From a virus: a DNA stretch of 64,000 bases. The stretch lies in IMG/VR virus record IMGVR_UViG_3300046694_000315, positions 1 through 64,000 of that record. One strand, given 5' to 3'. Each line of letters opens with the position of its first letter. Position 1 is the first letter of the stretch. A program made the translations under genes and the position numbers. Shown one piece after another: positions 39,269 to 47,012 of the stretch. Under the pieces are notes generated by a model. That model had not been told where the DNA came from, made no database searches, and saw only the letters and a program-made list of their open reading frames with translations.

Positions 39269-39301
39269 AAGGCCCCCACCCGGTCTCCCAGGAAGGGGCC
39301 T
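39269..39301 (-). terminator. Terminator
   Basis: AGGCCCC / GGGGCCT stem after the gene ending at 39319. Confidence 0.65.
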
Positions 39302-39318
39302 ACGACAGCGCTACGTAG

Positions 39319-39483
39319 CTACTCAGTTCGCGTGATCGTGATCCTTGAGGTGACGTCGTCGCTCAGCAGGGACTCCACGGTCTGCGCCACCTGCTCCGGA
39401 GCCTCGACCTCGATCTGGGACGACTGCGCCCGCTGCTGCCCCGGCTTCAGGGGGTGCTGGTACTTGACTACGTACTTCGACAC
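39319..39483 (-). CDS. Tiny hypothetical protein
   Basis: A 54-residue protein, VSKYVVKYQHPLKPGQQRAQ, then SSQIEVEAPEQVAQTVESLL. GTG start with AGGAGG 8 nt upstream. Last gene of a coupled run from 42174. Function unknown. Confidence 0.6.
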   Translation of the reverse strand: MSKYVVKYQHPLKPGQQRAQSSQIEVEAPEQVAQTVESLLSDDVTSRITITRTE

Positions 39484-39484
39484 G

Positions 39485-39916
39485 TCATACCCCTCCTACT
39501 AGTGCCTGCACCACCTTGTTCAGCGCACGCTGCGCCGACCGCTTCCCTGACTCGATGCTGGAGCACGTGAGGAACCGCTCGTCGTCTCCCCCACCGAGGA
39601 ACAGGGAGTAGTTGCACGAGTCCATGGCTGAACTCTCGTATGTGTACCTGAAGACGTCAGCCACCTTCCGGTCGCCGATGTAGCCGACCCACAGTTCCCC
39701 CTTGGGGTGCGCCTCCTGGCGCCACTCGATCGACTGCGCCTTGATGGGGGGCTTCTTCTTGGGCTCCGCTGGATGCCCCCTGCGGACCGCCTCAACCCGA
39801 GTGCATCCCTGATTGTCGATGGCGTGCTGAAGGTCAGCACCAATGCCCCGGTCGTCGTAAACCTCGATCACCGTGGGGCGTGGCTGCTCTGGCTCCCAGT
39901 AACGCAGCTTCCACAT
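39485..39916 (-). CDS. Hypothetical protein
   Basis: A 143-residue protein with RPTVIEVYDDRGIGADL and GELWVGYIGDRKVADVF. No family recognised. Part of the coupled small-gene run. Confidence 0.55.
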   Translation of the reverse strand: MWKLRYWEPEQPRPTVIEVYDDRGIGADLQHAIDNQGCTRVEAVRRGHPAEPKKKPPIKAQSIEWRQEAHPKGELWVGYIGDRKVADVFRYTYESSAMDSCNYSLFLGGGDDERFLTCSSIESGKRSAQRALNKVVQALVGGV

Positions 39917-39917
39917 G

Positions 39918-40535
39918 TCAGTTCTCCCTCGTGGCCAGCTCGGCCGCGCGCTTGTCGAGGTCCTTCTCCAGGTTCTCGGCGACCAGCCGAAGGGTCCGCT
40001 CGATGTCCTCGAAGCCCTGCTTAGGCGTGGCCTCCGCCGCCTTGGCCGCCGCAGCGGCGGACTCCCGCAGGCGCTCGATGGCCCACTCGGTGCCGTCCAG
40101 GTTCTCGCGGATCAGCAGCACGTTCAGCGACATGTCGAAGGAGGCCCGCTGCGCGCTACGTCGGACCCTCCGGCTGATCTCTACCGAGGACACCGGCTTC
40201 TCCGCGCCCCCGTTGGCGCGGTCGGTCCACTCCTTGGCGATCTCGCGCACCCACTCCGGCGCCACGCTGTCCGGCCCCAGCGGCTCCATGAAGGTGACGG
40301 TGTAGTCCCGCTTCGTGGCAACCTGTCCGTCCCGGACCTTGGGGCCTACCACACCTACAGACGACACCTCCCACACGCCCGTCTCCGTGTGCGGGAACAG
40401 GCCCACGCCCATAGCAGTCGGGCGCACCGTCCCGAGGCTGGGAACCTCCGGGTTCGACGTGTCCGGCGCTCCCGTCACGTCCAGCGAGATCTGCCAGTTC
40501 GAGTGATCCCGGACGGTGGACTCCACAGCGCTCAT
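39918..40535 (-). CDS. Hypothetical protein
   Basis: A 205-residue protein: a beta-rich N-terminal half (WQISLDVTGAPDTSNP, YTVTFMEPLG) and a helical Ala/Glu/Arg-rich C-terminal half. No family recognised. Confidence 0.55.
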   Translation of the reverse strand: MSAVESTVRDHSNWQISLDVTGAPDTSNPEVPSLGTVRPTAMGVGLFPHTETGVWEVSSVGVVGPKVRDGQVATKRDYTVTFMEPLGPDSVAPEWVREIAKEWTDRANGGAEKPVSSVEISRRVRRSAQRASFDMSLNVLLIRENLDGTEWAIERLRESAAAAAKAAEATPKQGFEDIERTLRLVAENLEKDLDKRAAELATREN

Positions 40536-40954
40536 CAGTCGTCTTCCTCGTCTTCCTCGTTCATCACGTGCATGTAGTCAATCGCGTCCTGGTCACCGGC
40601 CGCAGCGGCTTTGGCCCACCAGACGCGCGCCACGTCGTCGCCGTGCAGGACCTCCACCAGCTCGGCGATGCGGCGCAACTGACGCGGCTCCGGACCCTCG
40701 ACCGCCAGCAGCTCGGCCAACTCGGGCTCCGTAGTCCGCCCCGGATTTTCAAATGCCTGATATTCGCCGGCGAGTTCCCCCTCGATTCGCCGTCGCGAGT
40801 CCACGATGTCCTGCGGCGTGTAGCCGAAGTTCAGGCGGGCCCGGCTGAGCAGCTCATCGATGGTCGGGGCCGGGCCCGGCCGGGGCCGGGAAGTGTGGGC
40901 GCACTCCCGGCAGCCTTCCTCGGGTTCCGGGTGTTCGTCAGCATGAGAGGTCAC
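40535..40954 (-). CDS. Hypothetical protein
   Basis: A 139-residue protein with an early Cys/His segment (EEGCRECAHT) and a very acidic C-terminus. GTG start overlaps the upstream stop (GTGA). No family recognised. Confidence 0.55.
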   Translation of the reverse strand: MTSHADEHPEPEEGCRECAHTSRPRPGPAPTIDELLSRARLNFGYTPQDIVDSRRRIEGELAGEYQAFENPGRTTEPELAELLAVEGPEPRQLRRIAELVEVLHGDDVARVWWAKAAAAGDQDAIDYMHVMNEEDEEDD

Positions 40955-41061
40955 GACCCGGCGCTCCGCGCCTCCGCCGAACCCTTGAAGAAGGACTCGT
41001 AGCTCTCGAACGCGCGCGAGACCCCGGCCTCCTCGTCGCGGTACCACTTCGGGGCGCTCAT
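40951..41061 (-). CDS. Tiny protein in the coupled run
   Basis: A 36-residue protein, MSAPKWYRDEEAGVSRAFES then YESFFKGSAEARSAGS. Overlaps both neighbours by 4 nt (ATGA and GTGA), the best support that it is real. Function unknown. Confidence 0.6.
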   Translation of the reverse strand: MSAPKWYRDEEAGVSRAFESYESFFKGSAEARSAGS

Positions 41062-41303
41062 CCCTGCGCCCTCCACTTCCGGATCTGGCGCTGGATCTTA
41101 TGGACAGCCGAGGAGTTCGCGTCCCGCGTCATAACGATGTTTCGATCGCCGTCCACGGTCCGGCGCTCCAGTCGCTGCCAGACCTCCTCCCAGTCGATGG
41201 TTCCTGTGGGGAAGTAGCCCGTAATGATGTCCTGGACGTATTCCATAACTCGGGGGGTGACGTCGCCCGCCTCGACGATCCGGTGATCCTCGGTCTCGTT
41301 CAC
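41058..41303 (-). CDS. Hypothetical protein
   Basis: An 81-residue protein with a helical middle (VTPRVMEYVQDIITGYFPTG) and a basic end. GTG start coupled to the upstream stop. No family recognised. Confidence 0.55.
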   Translation of the reverse strand: MNETEDHRIVEAGDVTPRVMEYVQDIITGYFPTGTIDWEEVWQRLERRTVDGDRNIVMTRDANSSAVHKIQRQIRKWRAQG

Positions 41304-41794
41304 TTCTCCCCCTCGCGCAGGTGCTCCGGCAGTTCCAGGCTCCAGCCCAACACGTCCGGGTGCAGCATGCGGGCCGCCTCCGTGAACACCGCACGGCTGG
41401 TCGTCCCACCCTTGGGGGCCGGGGCCTTCGGCGCACGGTCCGCGTTCTTCTGCATGAGTTCGGCGTCCACCCGGGCCTGGTCCCTGCGGGTGTCCGCGAC
41501 GACCGAGTCCAGCAGCCGGATCATCTCGGCCGCCGTGTCCTCGGGATGCCCCACCCGGATCCGCTGCACCAGCATCTCGTAGTCGTTCATCTTCGTCTCC
41601 CCCTCCAGGAGTGCGCGGACCCGCTCAGCCAGCAGCTTGTCCTGCTCCGCCGCAGGCGCCTTGATGTCGTAGCCCGATCCCGGGCACTCGCCGAATCCCT
41701 CGTACTGGTGCTTGCGCAGCACCGACTTCTTAGGACCAACGAGCAGTGGCCGTTCCTGACACAGGTAGTACGGGCATGGCCAGCGCTCCTTCAC
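41300..41794 (-). CDS. Hypothetical protein with Cys pair
   Basis: A 164-residue protein with CPYYLCQERP near the N-terminus and FGECPGSG soon after, a likely zinc site, then a helical body. GTG overlaps the upstream stop (GTGA), which decides the start. No family recognised. Confidence 0.55.
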   Translation of the reverse strand: MKERWPCPYYLCQERPLLVGPKKSVLRKHQYEGFGECPGSGYDIKAPAAEQDKLLAERVRALLEGETKMNDYEMLVQRIRVGHPEDTAAEMIRLLDSVVADTRRDQARVDAELMQKNADRAPKAPAPKGGTTSRAVFTEAARMLHPDVLGWSLELPEHLREGEK

Positions 41795-42174
41795 TTGATC
41801 TCCCCGCGCTCGGCCCGCTCCATCACGTCGAGCAGCGCCTCCAGGACCGCGATCGGCTTCGGCCCGCCGCGCCACACCTCAATACCGTGACGCCGCAGTG
41901 CCTCCTCCAGGGACTCGCGGGACTTCTCGGCCTCGTACGCCTCGCGGGTCATCACCTGGGTGTGGCCGTAGTTGTCGGCGCGCATCCCGTTCTCGATCCG
42001 GTACGTCAGCGTCTTGCCTTCGGGGCTACGCTCGCTCAGCGGGATGTGCAACAGCGTGCGGCCGACCTTCACGACGGTCACCTCCTCGGGCGTCTGCTCC
42101 TTCTCGCGGGCGCCTCCCATCCGCGTCAGCAGCAGCAGCGTGTCCCCGACCTTCACACCCTCAAGACCCGGCAT
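41791..42174 (-). CDS. Hypothetical protein
   Basis: A 127-residue protein with GVKVGDTLLLLTRMGG and VTVVKVGRTLLHIP. The Leu-His-Ile here is TTG CAC ATC, not the dispersed motif. First gene of a run of coupled genes that extends to 39319. Confidence 0.55.
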   Translation of the reverse strand: MPGLEGVKVGDTLLLLTRMGGAREKEQTPEEVTVVKVGRTLLHIPLSERSPEGKTLTYRIENGMRADNYGHTQVMTREAYEAEKSRESLEEALRRHGIEVWRGGPKPIAVLEALLDVMERAERGEIK

Positions 42175-42210
42175 CTCAACTCCCCTTCCGTCGTTCTCAA
42201 TTACGGGATA

Positions 42211-42239
42211 AGACTATGCGCTACCCGACCCCATGTCAA
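42211..42239 (-). promoter_or_regulatory. Promoter, TTGACA family
   Basis: TTGACA-17 nt-TAGTCT, 37 nt upstream of the start at 42174. Confidence 0.75.
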
Positions 42240-42267
42240 GCACTTTCATACACTCGCTTGCGTGGCA

Positions 42268-42282
42268 GGAACCGCTGGTTCC
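42268..42282. promoter_or_regulatory. Palindrome before a plus-strand gene
   Basis: GGAACC-GCT-GGTTCC, 16 nt before the ATG at 42298, between divergent genes. Candidate operator. Confidence 0.45.
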
Positions 42283-42297
42283 GCTTACTCTCAAATC

Positions 42298-42510
42298 ATG
42301 CCGAACCTGCGCGACGCCCTGATGTGGCGTACTACCCGAGCCGCTGCGCTCGCCGAAGCCAAGAAGCTGAAGGCCTCCGCCCGCCGCATGGGCTACGACG
42401 TCGTGGTGCGCAGCACCCTCCGCAGGCTGGGTCCGGACTACACCTTCAAGGGCCCGCCCTACGGCCTGTTCCTCGAACCCCACAGCACCCCGGACTCCTC
42501 GGACTCCTGA
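42298..42510 (+). CDS. Small basic plus-strand protein
   Basis: A 70-residue protein (WRTTRAAALAEAKKLKASAR, then YDVVVRSTLRRLGPDYTF) with a basic helix and a short strand. No ribosome binding site, possibly leaderless. Convergent with the gene at 42515. Function unknown. Confidence 0.55.
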   Translation: MPNLRDALMWRTTRAAALAEAKKLKASARRMGYDVVVRSTLRRLGPDYTFKGPPYGLFLEPHSTPDSSDS

Positions 42511-42514
42511 TCCG

Positions 42515-42655
42515 TCAATCCCCGGGGGTCTCGACCGTCCGCTCGACCAGCGTCTGCTCGTACTCCGGCGGCAGCTCCCCGTGCTCCTCGTAGTACCTCC
42601 GCAGCTTCTCGATGCTCTCGTCCGTCACGCCGTTCGGACCGTGCTCAATCTCCAT
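42515..42655 (-). CDS. Tiny acidic protein
   Basis: A 46-residue protein (MEIEHGPNGVTDESIEKLRR, then YYEEHGELPPEYEQTL). GGGAGG lies 5-6 nt before the ATG. Function unknown. Confidence 0.6.
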   Translation of the reverse strand: MEIEHGPNGVTDESIEKLRRYYEEHGELPPEYEQTLVERTVETPGD

Positions 42656-43291
42656 GCCGACCTCCCTTGAGTCGGTCAATCCTCCCACTCCCCCCGTGCC
42701 CCAATTCCCCAATTCCCCGAATCCCCCGGCCACTGTGACACTGTCCGGTTCCTACATTCGGTGCGCTGCGCGGCTGTCCGGGCCCCCTAGGTCTGGAATT
42801 TATGCGTTTAAGGGTAGGGGGGTGCATATTTATTCATTTGCCAGCACACTTGACAGCCCTTTGTCAACTCGGACACATGGGGCACACCCTAGGCATCGCG
42901 CTTCTGACCAGTATCTGCACCCTTCACCCCTGGAGTGAGGTACGTCACAATGGGGCGCAGCGTGGCCCTATGCACACGGCCGGGCATCTGTCAATAGGCA
43001 GTTTCTATGCATGCCTATTCAGCGTTATTCATGCGCGGCCACTGCCCTATTCACCGAATTGCGCCCCTGTTTATATGTCCCGAGATATGGAGAGCGGGGC
43101 GCGGCTGTAGCAACTCGACAACCAGGGGGCCGGAGAGTTTCACGGCATTGGGTGTGCGGTCGCATGGTGTGAGGTCGCATGGTGTGAGGGGTTGACGTAG
43201 CTGTGTCTCATGTGCAGTAGCCAGCAGTGGGGAGCCTTCCCCCGGCCCCGGATCCCTCGCCTGTTGTCGGCGGCGGGCGCATGCTGGAGGG
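42656..43291. other. Long intergenic region with repeats
   Basis: No convincing gene. It holds CCCAATT/CCCC microrepeats near 42700, an AT-rich stretch with a TTGACA-gccctt-TGTCAA palindrome (42850-42867), and a perfect 15-bp tandem duplication GGTCGCATGGTGTGA (43158-43187) just before a TTGACG. It could be a control region or replication origin; nothing proves either. Confidence 0.5.
43158..43187. repeat. 15-bp tandem repeat, two copies
   Basis: GGTCGCATGGTGTGA twice in direct tandem in the longest intergenic region; a partial copy, GGTGTGC, precedes it. Confidence 0.75.
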
Positions 43292-43618
43292 GTGAGCATC
43301 GGCATGTCGTGGGGCGCGCTAGAGCACGGGCAGGCGTGGGGAGAGTTCCCGGACGTTGAACACTGCGCGCGGGCGCTGAACAGCTCTCTACGGCGCACGC
43401 TGGGCAGGATGCCGCCAGGGTGGCGGGGGTGCTACCTCAAACACTCGGTGCACTCCCTGCGCGTCGCCATGTGCACGGAGGGACTGCACGCGGTGGCGCA
43501 CGGGCGTGCGTGGCGGGGGGAGGCTGGCGGGGTCTGGGTGCGCCTGTATCCACGTGGTGGAGGCAAACACGAGAAACCCCCCACCGGCCCGGTATTGGGT
43601 CGGTGGGGGGCTGCGTAG
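43292..43618 (+). CDS. Possible plus-strand gene
   Basis: A 108-codon frame with high third-position GC over its first 85 codons (MSIGMSWGALEHGQAWGEF at the start). GGAGGG lies upstream of GTG; an ATG 12 nt later has better spacing. The 3' end runs through a strong hairpin at 43571-43606, so the true end or reality of the gene is uncertain. Confidence 0.45.
   Translation: MSIGMSWGALEHGQAWGEFPDVEHCARALNSSLRRTLGRMPPGWRGCYLKHSVHSLRVAMCTEGLHAVAHGRAWRGEAGGVWVRLYPRGGGKHEKPPTGPVLGRWGAA
43571..43606. terminator. Bidirectional terminator
   Basis: CCCCCCACCG / CGGTGGGGGG stem between a possible plus-strand gene and the convergent gene ending at 43637. Confidence 0.75.
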
Positions 43619-43636
43619 GGCCCTGGTGGGGTTAGC

Positions 43637-44047
43637 TCAGAAGCCGGAGCCGGGGACGCGCTTACGGGCCAGGTCGACGAACGCGCGCACGGCGTCCCGG
43701 TCGGCCACGTCGGGGGTGTCGACGTCCCACACGAGCGCGTACCGCTTGACCTCCCACGCGAGCGCGGACGTGACGTAGGGGTACGTGGTGCCGGTGGCCT
43801 CCCACTCCTCCAGGAGCGCGGAGCGGGCGGTGTGGGGGTTCATGACGGGGCAGTCCATGACCGTGTGCGAGTCGGTGACGCTCCGCGCGGAGGGGGCGGG
43901 CGTCTCCACCTTGGGGCGGCGGTCGGCGGGCTCACCCTGGGCGACGGGGAAGGCTGCGCCAGCACGGCCGACGGTGACGCGGGCGGGGTCGGCGAACCGG
44001 GCGCGCTGCGTGCGGTAGGCCTTGACGGAGTGGCGGGCGGTGCTCAT
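43637..44047 (-). CDS. Hypothetical protein
   Basis: A 136-residue protein; basic N-terminal half and a C-terminal half with SALLEEWEATGTTYPYV and DAVRAFVDLARKR. No family recognised. Confidence 0.55.
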   Translation of the reverse strand: MSTARHSVKAYRTQRARFADPARVTVGRAGAAFPVAQGEPADRRPKVETPAPSARSVTDSHTVMDCPVMNPHTARSALLEEWEATGTTYPYVTSALAWEVKRYALVWDVDTPDVADRDAVRAFVDLARKRVPGSGF

Positions 44048-44086
44048 TCGGGGTGCCTCCTGATGCGGTGCGGCTGGTGTGGTCGG

Positions 44087-44419
44087 TCAGTGCTGCGGGC
44101 GGCGGATCATGGTTTCCTGTGTGCCGTAGTCGCGGGTGCGGCCCTTGTTGGGCGCGAATCCGAACCGGCCGTAGAAGCGGCGCAGGCGGGCCACGCTGCC
44201 GCCAAAATCGGCGCTGGGCGTAGTGGCCAGGGGCAGGCCGTGCGCGTCGGCGTAGGCGGCCAGCGTGGCCATAACGGCGGAGCCGGTGCCGTCGTTGCGC
44301 TCACCCTTGGGGACGACCAGCCGGGACAGGATCACGAACCCGGCCGCGTTGGTCTCCAGGGAGACGCGGACGCCGGGGAAGGTGTCGGCGATGTGCTGGG
44401 CGAGGGTGTCGACGCTCAC
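44087..44419 (-). CDS. Small GNAT-like acetyltransferase
   Basis: A 110-residue protein with FVILSRLVVPKGERNDGTGSAVMATL: the beta strand, V-x-P and G-x-G loop of the acetyl-CoA site of GNAT enzymes, then LRRFYGRFGFAPN, the typical final helix-strand. It is shorter than most GNATs, perhaps a minimal form. GTG start behind the repeated leader at 44428. Confidence 0.65.
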   Translation of the reverse strand: MSVDTLAQHIADTFPGVRVSLETNAAGFVILSRLVVPKGERNDGTGSAVMATLAAYADAHGLPLATTPSADFGGSVARLRRFYGRFGFAPNKGRTRDYGTQETMIRRPQH

Positions 44420-44427
44420 GGGGGTTG

Positions 44428-44453
44428 CCTCCTGGTGTGGGGCGGTTGGTGTG
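44428..44453 (-). repeat. Start-associated leader repeat
   Basis: Copy of the repeated leader, plus-strand CCTCCTGGTGTGGGGCGGTT followed by GGTGTG; on the minus strand it ends in AGGAGG before the start at 44419. Confidence 0.75.
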
Positions 44454-44463
44454 TGGTGGGGGG

Positions 44464-44637
44464 TTAGGCGGACGGCGGAATGATCAGCTTCGCGTCGGTG
44501 ACGGGGATCAGGCACTCGGGGTAGAACGGCTGGTCGTCGCGGGTGACGTCGAGCAGGCGCAGGAACGGGCCCTCCACCTTGATTTCGGCCGCGTTCAGCC
44601 ATCCCCAGTTGCCGGAATTGATCTTGTAAGCGTTCAT
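44464..44637 (-). CDS. Tiny hypothetical protein
   Basis: A 57-residue protein (MNAYKINSGNWGWLNAAEIK then FLRLLDVTRDDQPF). GGAGG lies 8 nt before the ATG. Function unknown. Confidence 0.6.
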   Translation of the reverse strand: MNAYKINSGNWGWLNAAEIKVEGPFLRLLDVTRDDQPFYPECLIPVTDAKLIIPPSA

Positions 44638-44711
44638 GGTGTTGCCCTCCTGGGCGGTGTGGTGGAGGGGGCCGGAGCGTTCCCCCGGCCCCCGGGGATG
44701 TGGGGCGGGTG

Positions 44712-45455
44712 CTACTCGGCGAGGCCCTGCGCGGCGTGCATGGCGGCGGCCTGCTTGAGCGTGGCGCGGTACTCGGCGAGCGTGGCCGGGCGGACCGCTT
44801 CGAAGTCGCGGGCCCACTTCGGGAGGACTGCAACCTTCTGGTCCTGGAAGACTCCACCGGCCGCGATCATCGCGTGATTCTGGCCGCGCGTCTCCGTGGC
44901 CAGCGCCTTACGGGCGAGGGGGGAGAACATCAGGGAGTGCTTGCGGTAGGCCGCTTCCTCCCCGTGGCGGTCGACGCCGCGACCGGTGCCCGCGTGGCCG
45001 AAGACGTCGTGCACGGCGCGGAACATGTCGTTCACGTCGTCGGAGAAGAAGAAGTGCGAGCCGGTAACGGCGGTGGACAGGACGCGCATTCGACCGGCGG
45101 CGACGTCGTCGAAGAACGCGCGGGTTCCCTGGGCGCTCATGTCGTAGGGGTCGGCGTCCTCGACGCTCACGGAGATGCCCAGACCGCCGCGCGACGCGGG
45201 GGCCGTCATGAACTCGAACTGTCGGGCGACTTCCTGGGCCATGGCACGCCACGCGGCCGGGGCGGTGTTGTCGATGAACGGGAGAGCGTTGTACGCCTCC
45301 GCGACCTTGGCGACGGCCGACGGGGCGACCACAACGCGGGAGTAGTCCCAGTGGTCGCGGGTGGTGAGGCCGTGGCGGGCGTTGAAGCGGCGCGCACCTT
45401 CGGCGACGGCGACGACGGGGCGGAGGGACAGGGCGGGGATGTTGGCGGTGCGCAT
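44712..45455 (-). CDS. Conserved actinophage-type protein with HDVFGHA motif
   Basis: A 247-residue protein with a central GSHFFFSDDVNDMFRAVHDV followed by FGHAGTGRGVDRHGEE and AAYRKHS. The His/Asp/Glu-rich segment suggests a metal-binding enzyme. I recall similar proteins in actinobacteriophages without assigned function. Own promoter at 45501. Confidence 0.65.
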   Translation of the reverse strand: MRTANIPALSLRPVVAVAEGARRFNARHGLTTRDHWDYSRVVVAPSAVAKVAEAYNALPFIDNTAPAAWRAMAQEVARQFEFMTAPASRGGLGISVSVEDADPYDMSAQGTRAFFDDVAAGRMRVLSTAVTGSHFFFSDDVNDMFRAVHDVFGHAGTGRGVDRHGEEAAYRKHSLMFSPLARKALATETRGQNHAMIAAGGVFQDQKVAVLPKWARDFEAVRPATLAEYRATLKQAAAMHAAQGLAE

Positions 45456-45461
45456 TGGGGG

Positions 45462-45487
45462 CCTCCTGGTGTGGGGCGGTTGGTGTG
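45462..45487 (-). repeat. Start-associated leader repeat
   Basis: Full copy of the leader repeat, between the promoter at 45501 and the start at 45455. Confidence 0.75.
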
Positions 45488-45500
45488 TTGTTGTGTGGCC

Positions 45501-45528
45501 AACGTACCCCGGGGTTACGGCTTGTAAA
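45501..45528 (-). promoter_or_regulatory. Promoter, TTGACA family
   Basis: TTTACA-16 nt-TACGTT upstream of the leader repeat at 45462. Confidence 0.6.
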
Positions 45529-45581
45529 GCCAGTTTCCGGGATTGCTGGACAAGTCTTTATAAAGATGTGACCTAGGGCCC

Positions 45582-45611
45582 TCCCCCGGCCCGCGTGGGC
45601 CGAGGGGGTGC
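45582..45611 (-). terminator. Terminator
   Basis: CCCCCGGCCC / GGGCCGAGGGGG stem after the gene ending at 45620. Confidence 0.7.
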
Positions 45612-45619
45612 CAGGCGGG

Positions 45620-45802
45620 CTAGAGGGTGCCGAACGACCGCACGGCCAGCACGTCCACGCCACGGGCGGCGTAGGCGGCACGTAGGGCCGTCTCGGCGTC
45701 GGCCAGGGTGGCGGCCCGCACGTTGCGGACGCTGGCCAGCGGGCGGGGTGTGGTGCTGCCCGGCCGGAGGGGGAAGAGCACTTGCAGCGCGTACGTGTGC
45801 AC
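45620..45802 (-). CDS. Hypothetical short protein
   Basis: A 60-residue protein: a beta strand pair and a helix (ATLADAETALRAAYAARG), ferredoxin-like in pattern. Preceded by a leader repeat. Function unknown. Confidence 0.5.
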   Translation of the reverse strand: MHTYALQVLFPLRPGSTTPRPLASVRNVRAATLADAETALRAAYAARGVDVLAVRSFGTL

Positions 45803-45809
45803 GGCGCGG

Positions 45810-45828
45810 CCTCCTGGTGTGGGGCGGG
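45810..45828 (-). repeat. Start-associated leader repeat
   Basis: Shorter copy (CCTCCTGGTGTGGGGCGGG) before the start at 45802. Confidence 0.7.
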
Positions 45829-45834
45829 TGCTGG

Positions 45835-46812
45835 CTAGCGGGCGGTGGAGACGTTGCGGAAGTGGGGAACGGCGCGGGCGTCGGCCAGGAAGCAGGCGAC
45901 GCGGGCGGGGTCGCCGTTGGGCACGTGGGCGTAGTTGATGCGCTCCCCGCTCTCCGTGGTCGCCCAGACGGTGACGGGGGCCGGGGCGGCCTCCTGGGGG
46001 GCCTCCTGGGCCTCCTGGGCCTCCTTGGCGAAGCGGCCGACGGCGTGGACGACGGTGTGAACGTCGGTCCAGTTGCGGCCGACCGTGTCGAAGTGCTCCG
46101 GGGTGCGGTCGATGCGGATCACCTCACCGGCCCCGACCGTGTCGACGATGCCCCGGCAGTACTGCTCGGCGGAGCCGTTCGTGCGGCGGAACTCCGCATC
46201 GGCGTACGGGCCCACGACGTGCCCGGCGTGGTTGCGGTAGCTCCAGAGAGTGCGGTACTCGGCGGCCCACACGTACCCGGTCACGTACTGACGCACGAAC
46301 GCGAGAAGGTCGGCGCTGCCTTCAATGCCAGCGGGCATGTCCCCGTCGTAAATCGTCTCGGTGCCAAGGAAGACGTACAGGTCACGCCCGCCGTTCTCCA
46401 CGATGGCGGAGACGCGGCGGCCGTCCCGGTACATCGGGTGCGCCGTGGCCAGCGAGCGTGCGCCTTCCTCGTTCGGGTAGTACGTGGCGTCATCCGGGCG
46501 GGCCTGCTCCTCGGCGGCGAGGGCGTCCTCCTCGGCCGCAGCCGCAACGATGCTCGCGACGGTGTCCAGTCGGGGCAGGTAGTCCGGCAGGTCGGTGATA
46601 GCGCGGACGGTGTACCCGGCGCGGGTGAGCACGTGCTGTCCTTCGATCTCCTCGGCCAGGCCCAGGCGGACCAGGGACGCGACGGTGTTCGTGCGGGCGC
46701 TGATGACCATGTGACCGCGCAGGGCGTCCGTGGGGCGCAGCAGCTCTTCCGGCAGCTCTTCCGCGTTGCGGAGGGCGATGGCCTGCGGGCGGGTGATCGT
46801 CTTGTTGTTCAT
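45835..46812 (-). CDS. Hypothetical two-part protein
   Basis: A 325-residue protein. The N-terminal 85 residues resemble a winged-helix region (NTVASLVRLGLAEEIEGQHV). The middle has VSAIVENGGRDLYVFLGTET; the C-terminal 80 residues are a Glu/Ala linker and a short beta domain (VTVWATTESGERINYAHV). Family unknown. Confidence 0.55.
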   Translation of the reverse strand: MNNKTITRPQAIALRNAEELPEELLRPTDALRGHMVISARTNTVASLVRLGLAEEIEGQHVLTRAGYTVRAITDLPDYLPRLDTVASIVAAAAEEDALAAEEQARPDDATYYPNEEGARSLATAHPMYRDGRRVSAIVENGGRDLYVFLGTETIYDGDMPAGIEGSADLLAFVRQYVTGYVWAAEYRTLWSYRNHAGHVVGPYADAEFRRTNGSAEQYCRGIVDTVGAGEVIRIDRTPEHFDTVGRNWTDVHTVVHAVGRFAKEAQEAQEAPQEAAPAPVTVWATTESGERINYAHVPNGDPARVACFLADARAVPHFRNVSTAR

Positions 46813-46850
46813 GTCGTGCGCTCCTTCGTGCGGGTGTGTTGGGAGGGCTG

Positions 46851-46879
46851 ATCTTTCCGAAGGGGGGAACCCTTGTCAA
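46851..46879 (-). promoter_or_regulatory. Promoter, TTGACA family
   Basis: TTGACA-17 nt-AAAGAT before the gene starting at 46812. The only intergenic TATGAAG in the window lies 31 nt upstream (46910-46916). Confidence 0.65.
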
Positions 46880-46960
46880 GCCCTTTCGGCACAACGATTT
46901 ACAAGACGTTATGAAGCTGTGACCGGCGGCCGGGGCAGGCCGTGTTCCCATGGATGCCGA

Positions 46961-47000
46961 AGGGCCCCCACCGGCCAGCGGTACGCGGTGGGGGCCTTTT
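46961..47000. terminator. Terminator
   Basis: AGGGCCCCCACCGG / CGGTGGGGGCCTTTT stem after the gene ending at 47013. Its stem sequence closely matches the terminator at 48800. Confidence 0.8.
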
Positions 47001-47012
47001 GCATGCCCGAGG

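Noticed and set aside
42246-42253. TTTCATAC near a promoter
   Set aside because: Resembles the motif but has TTT instead of CTT before CAT and is intergenic.
46910-46916. A TATGAAG copy upstream of a promoter
   Set aside because: Not counted with the intragenic motif: it is intergenic and followed by a different base pattern (CTTCATAAC).
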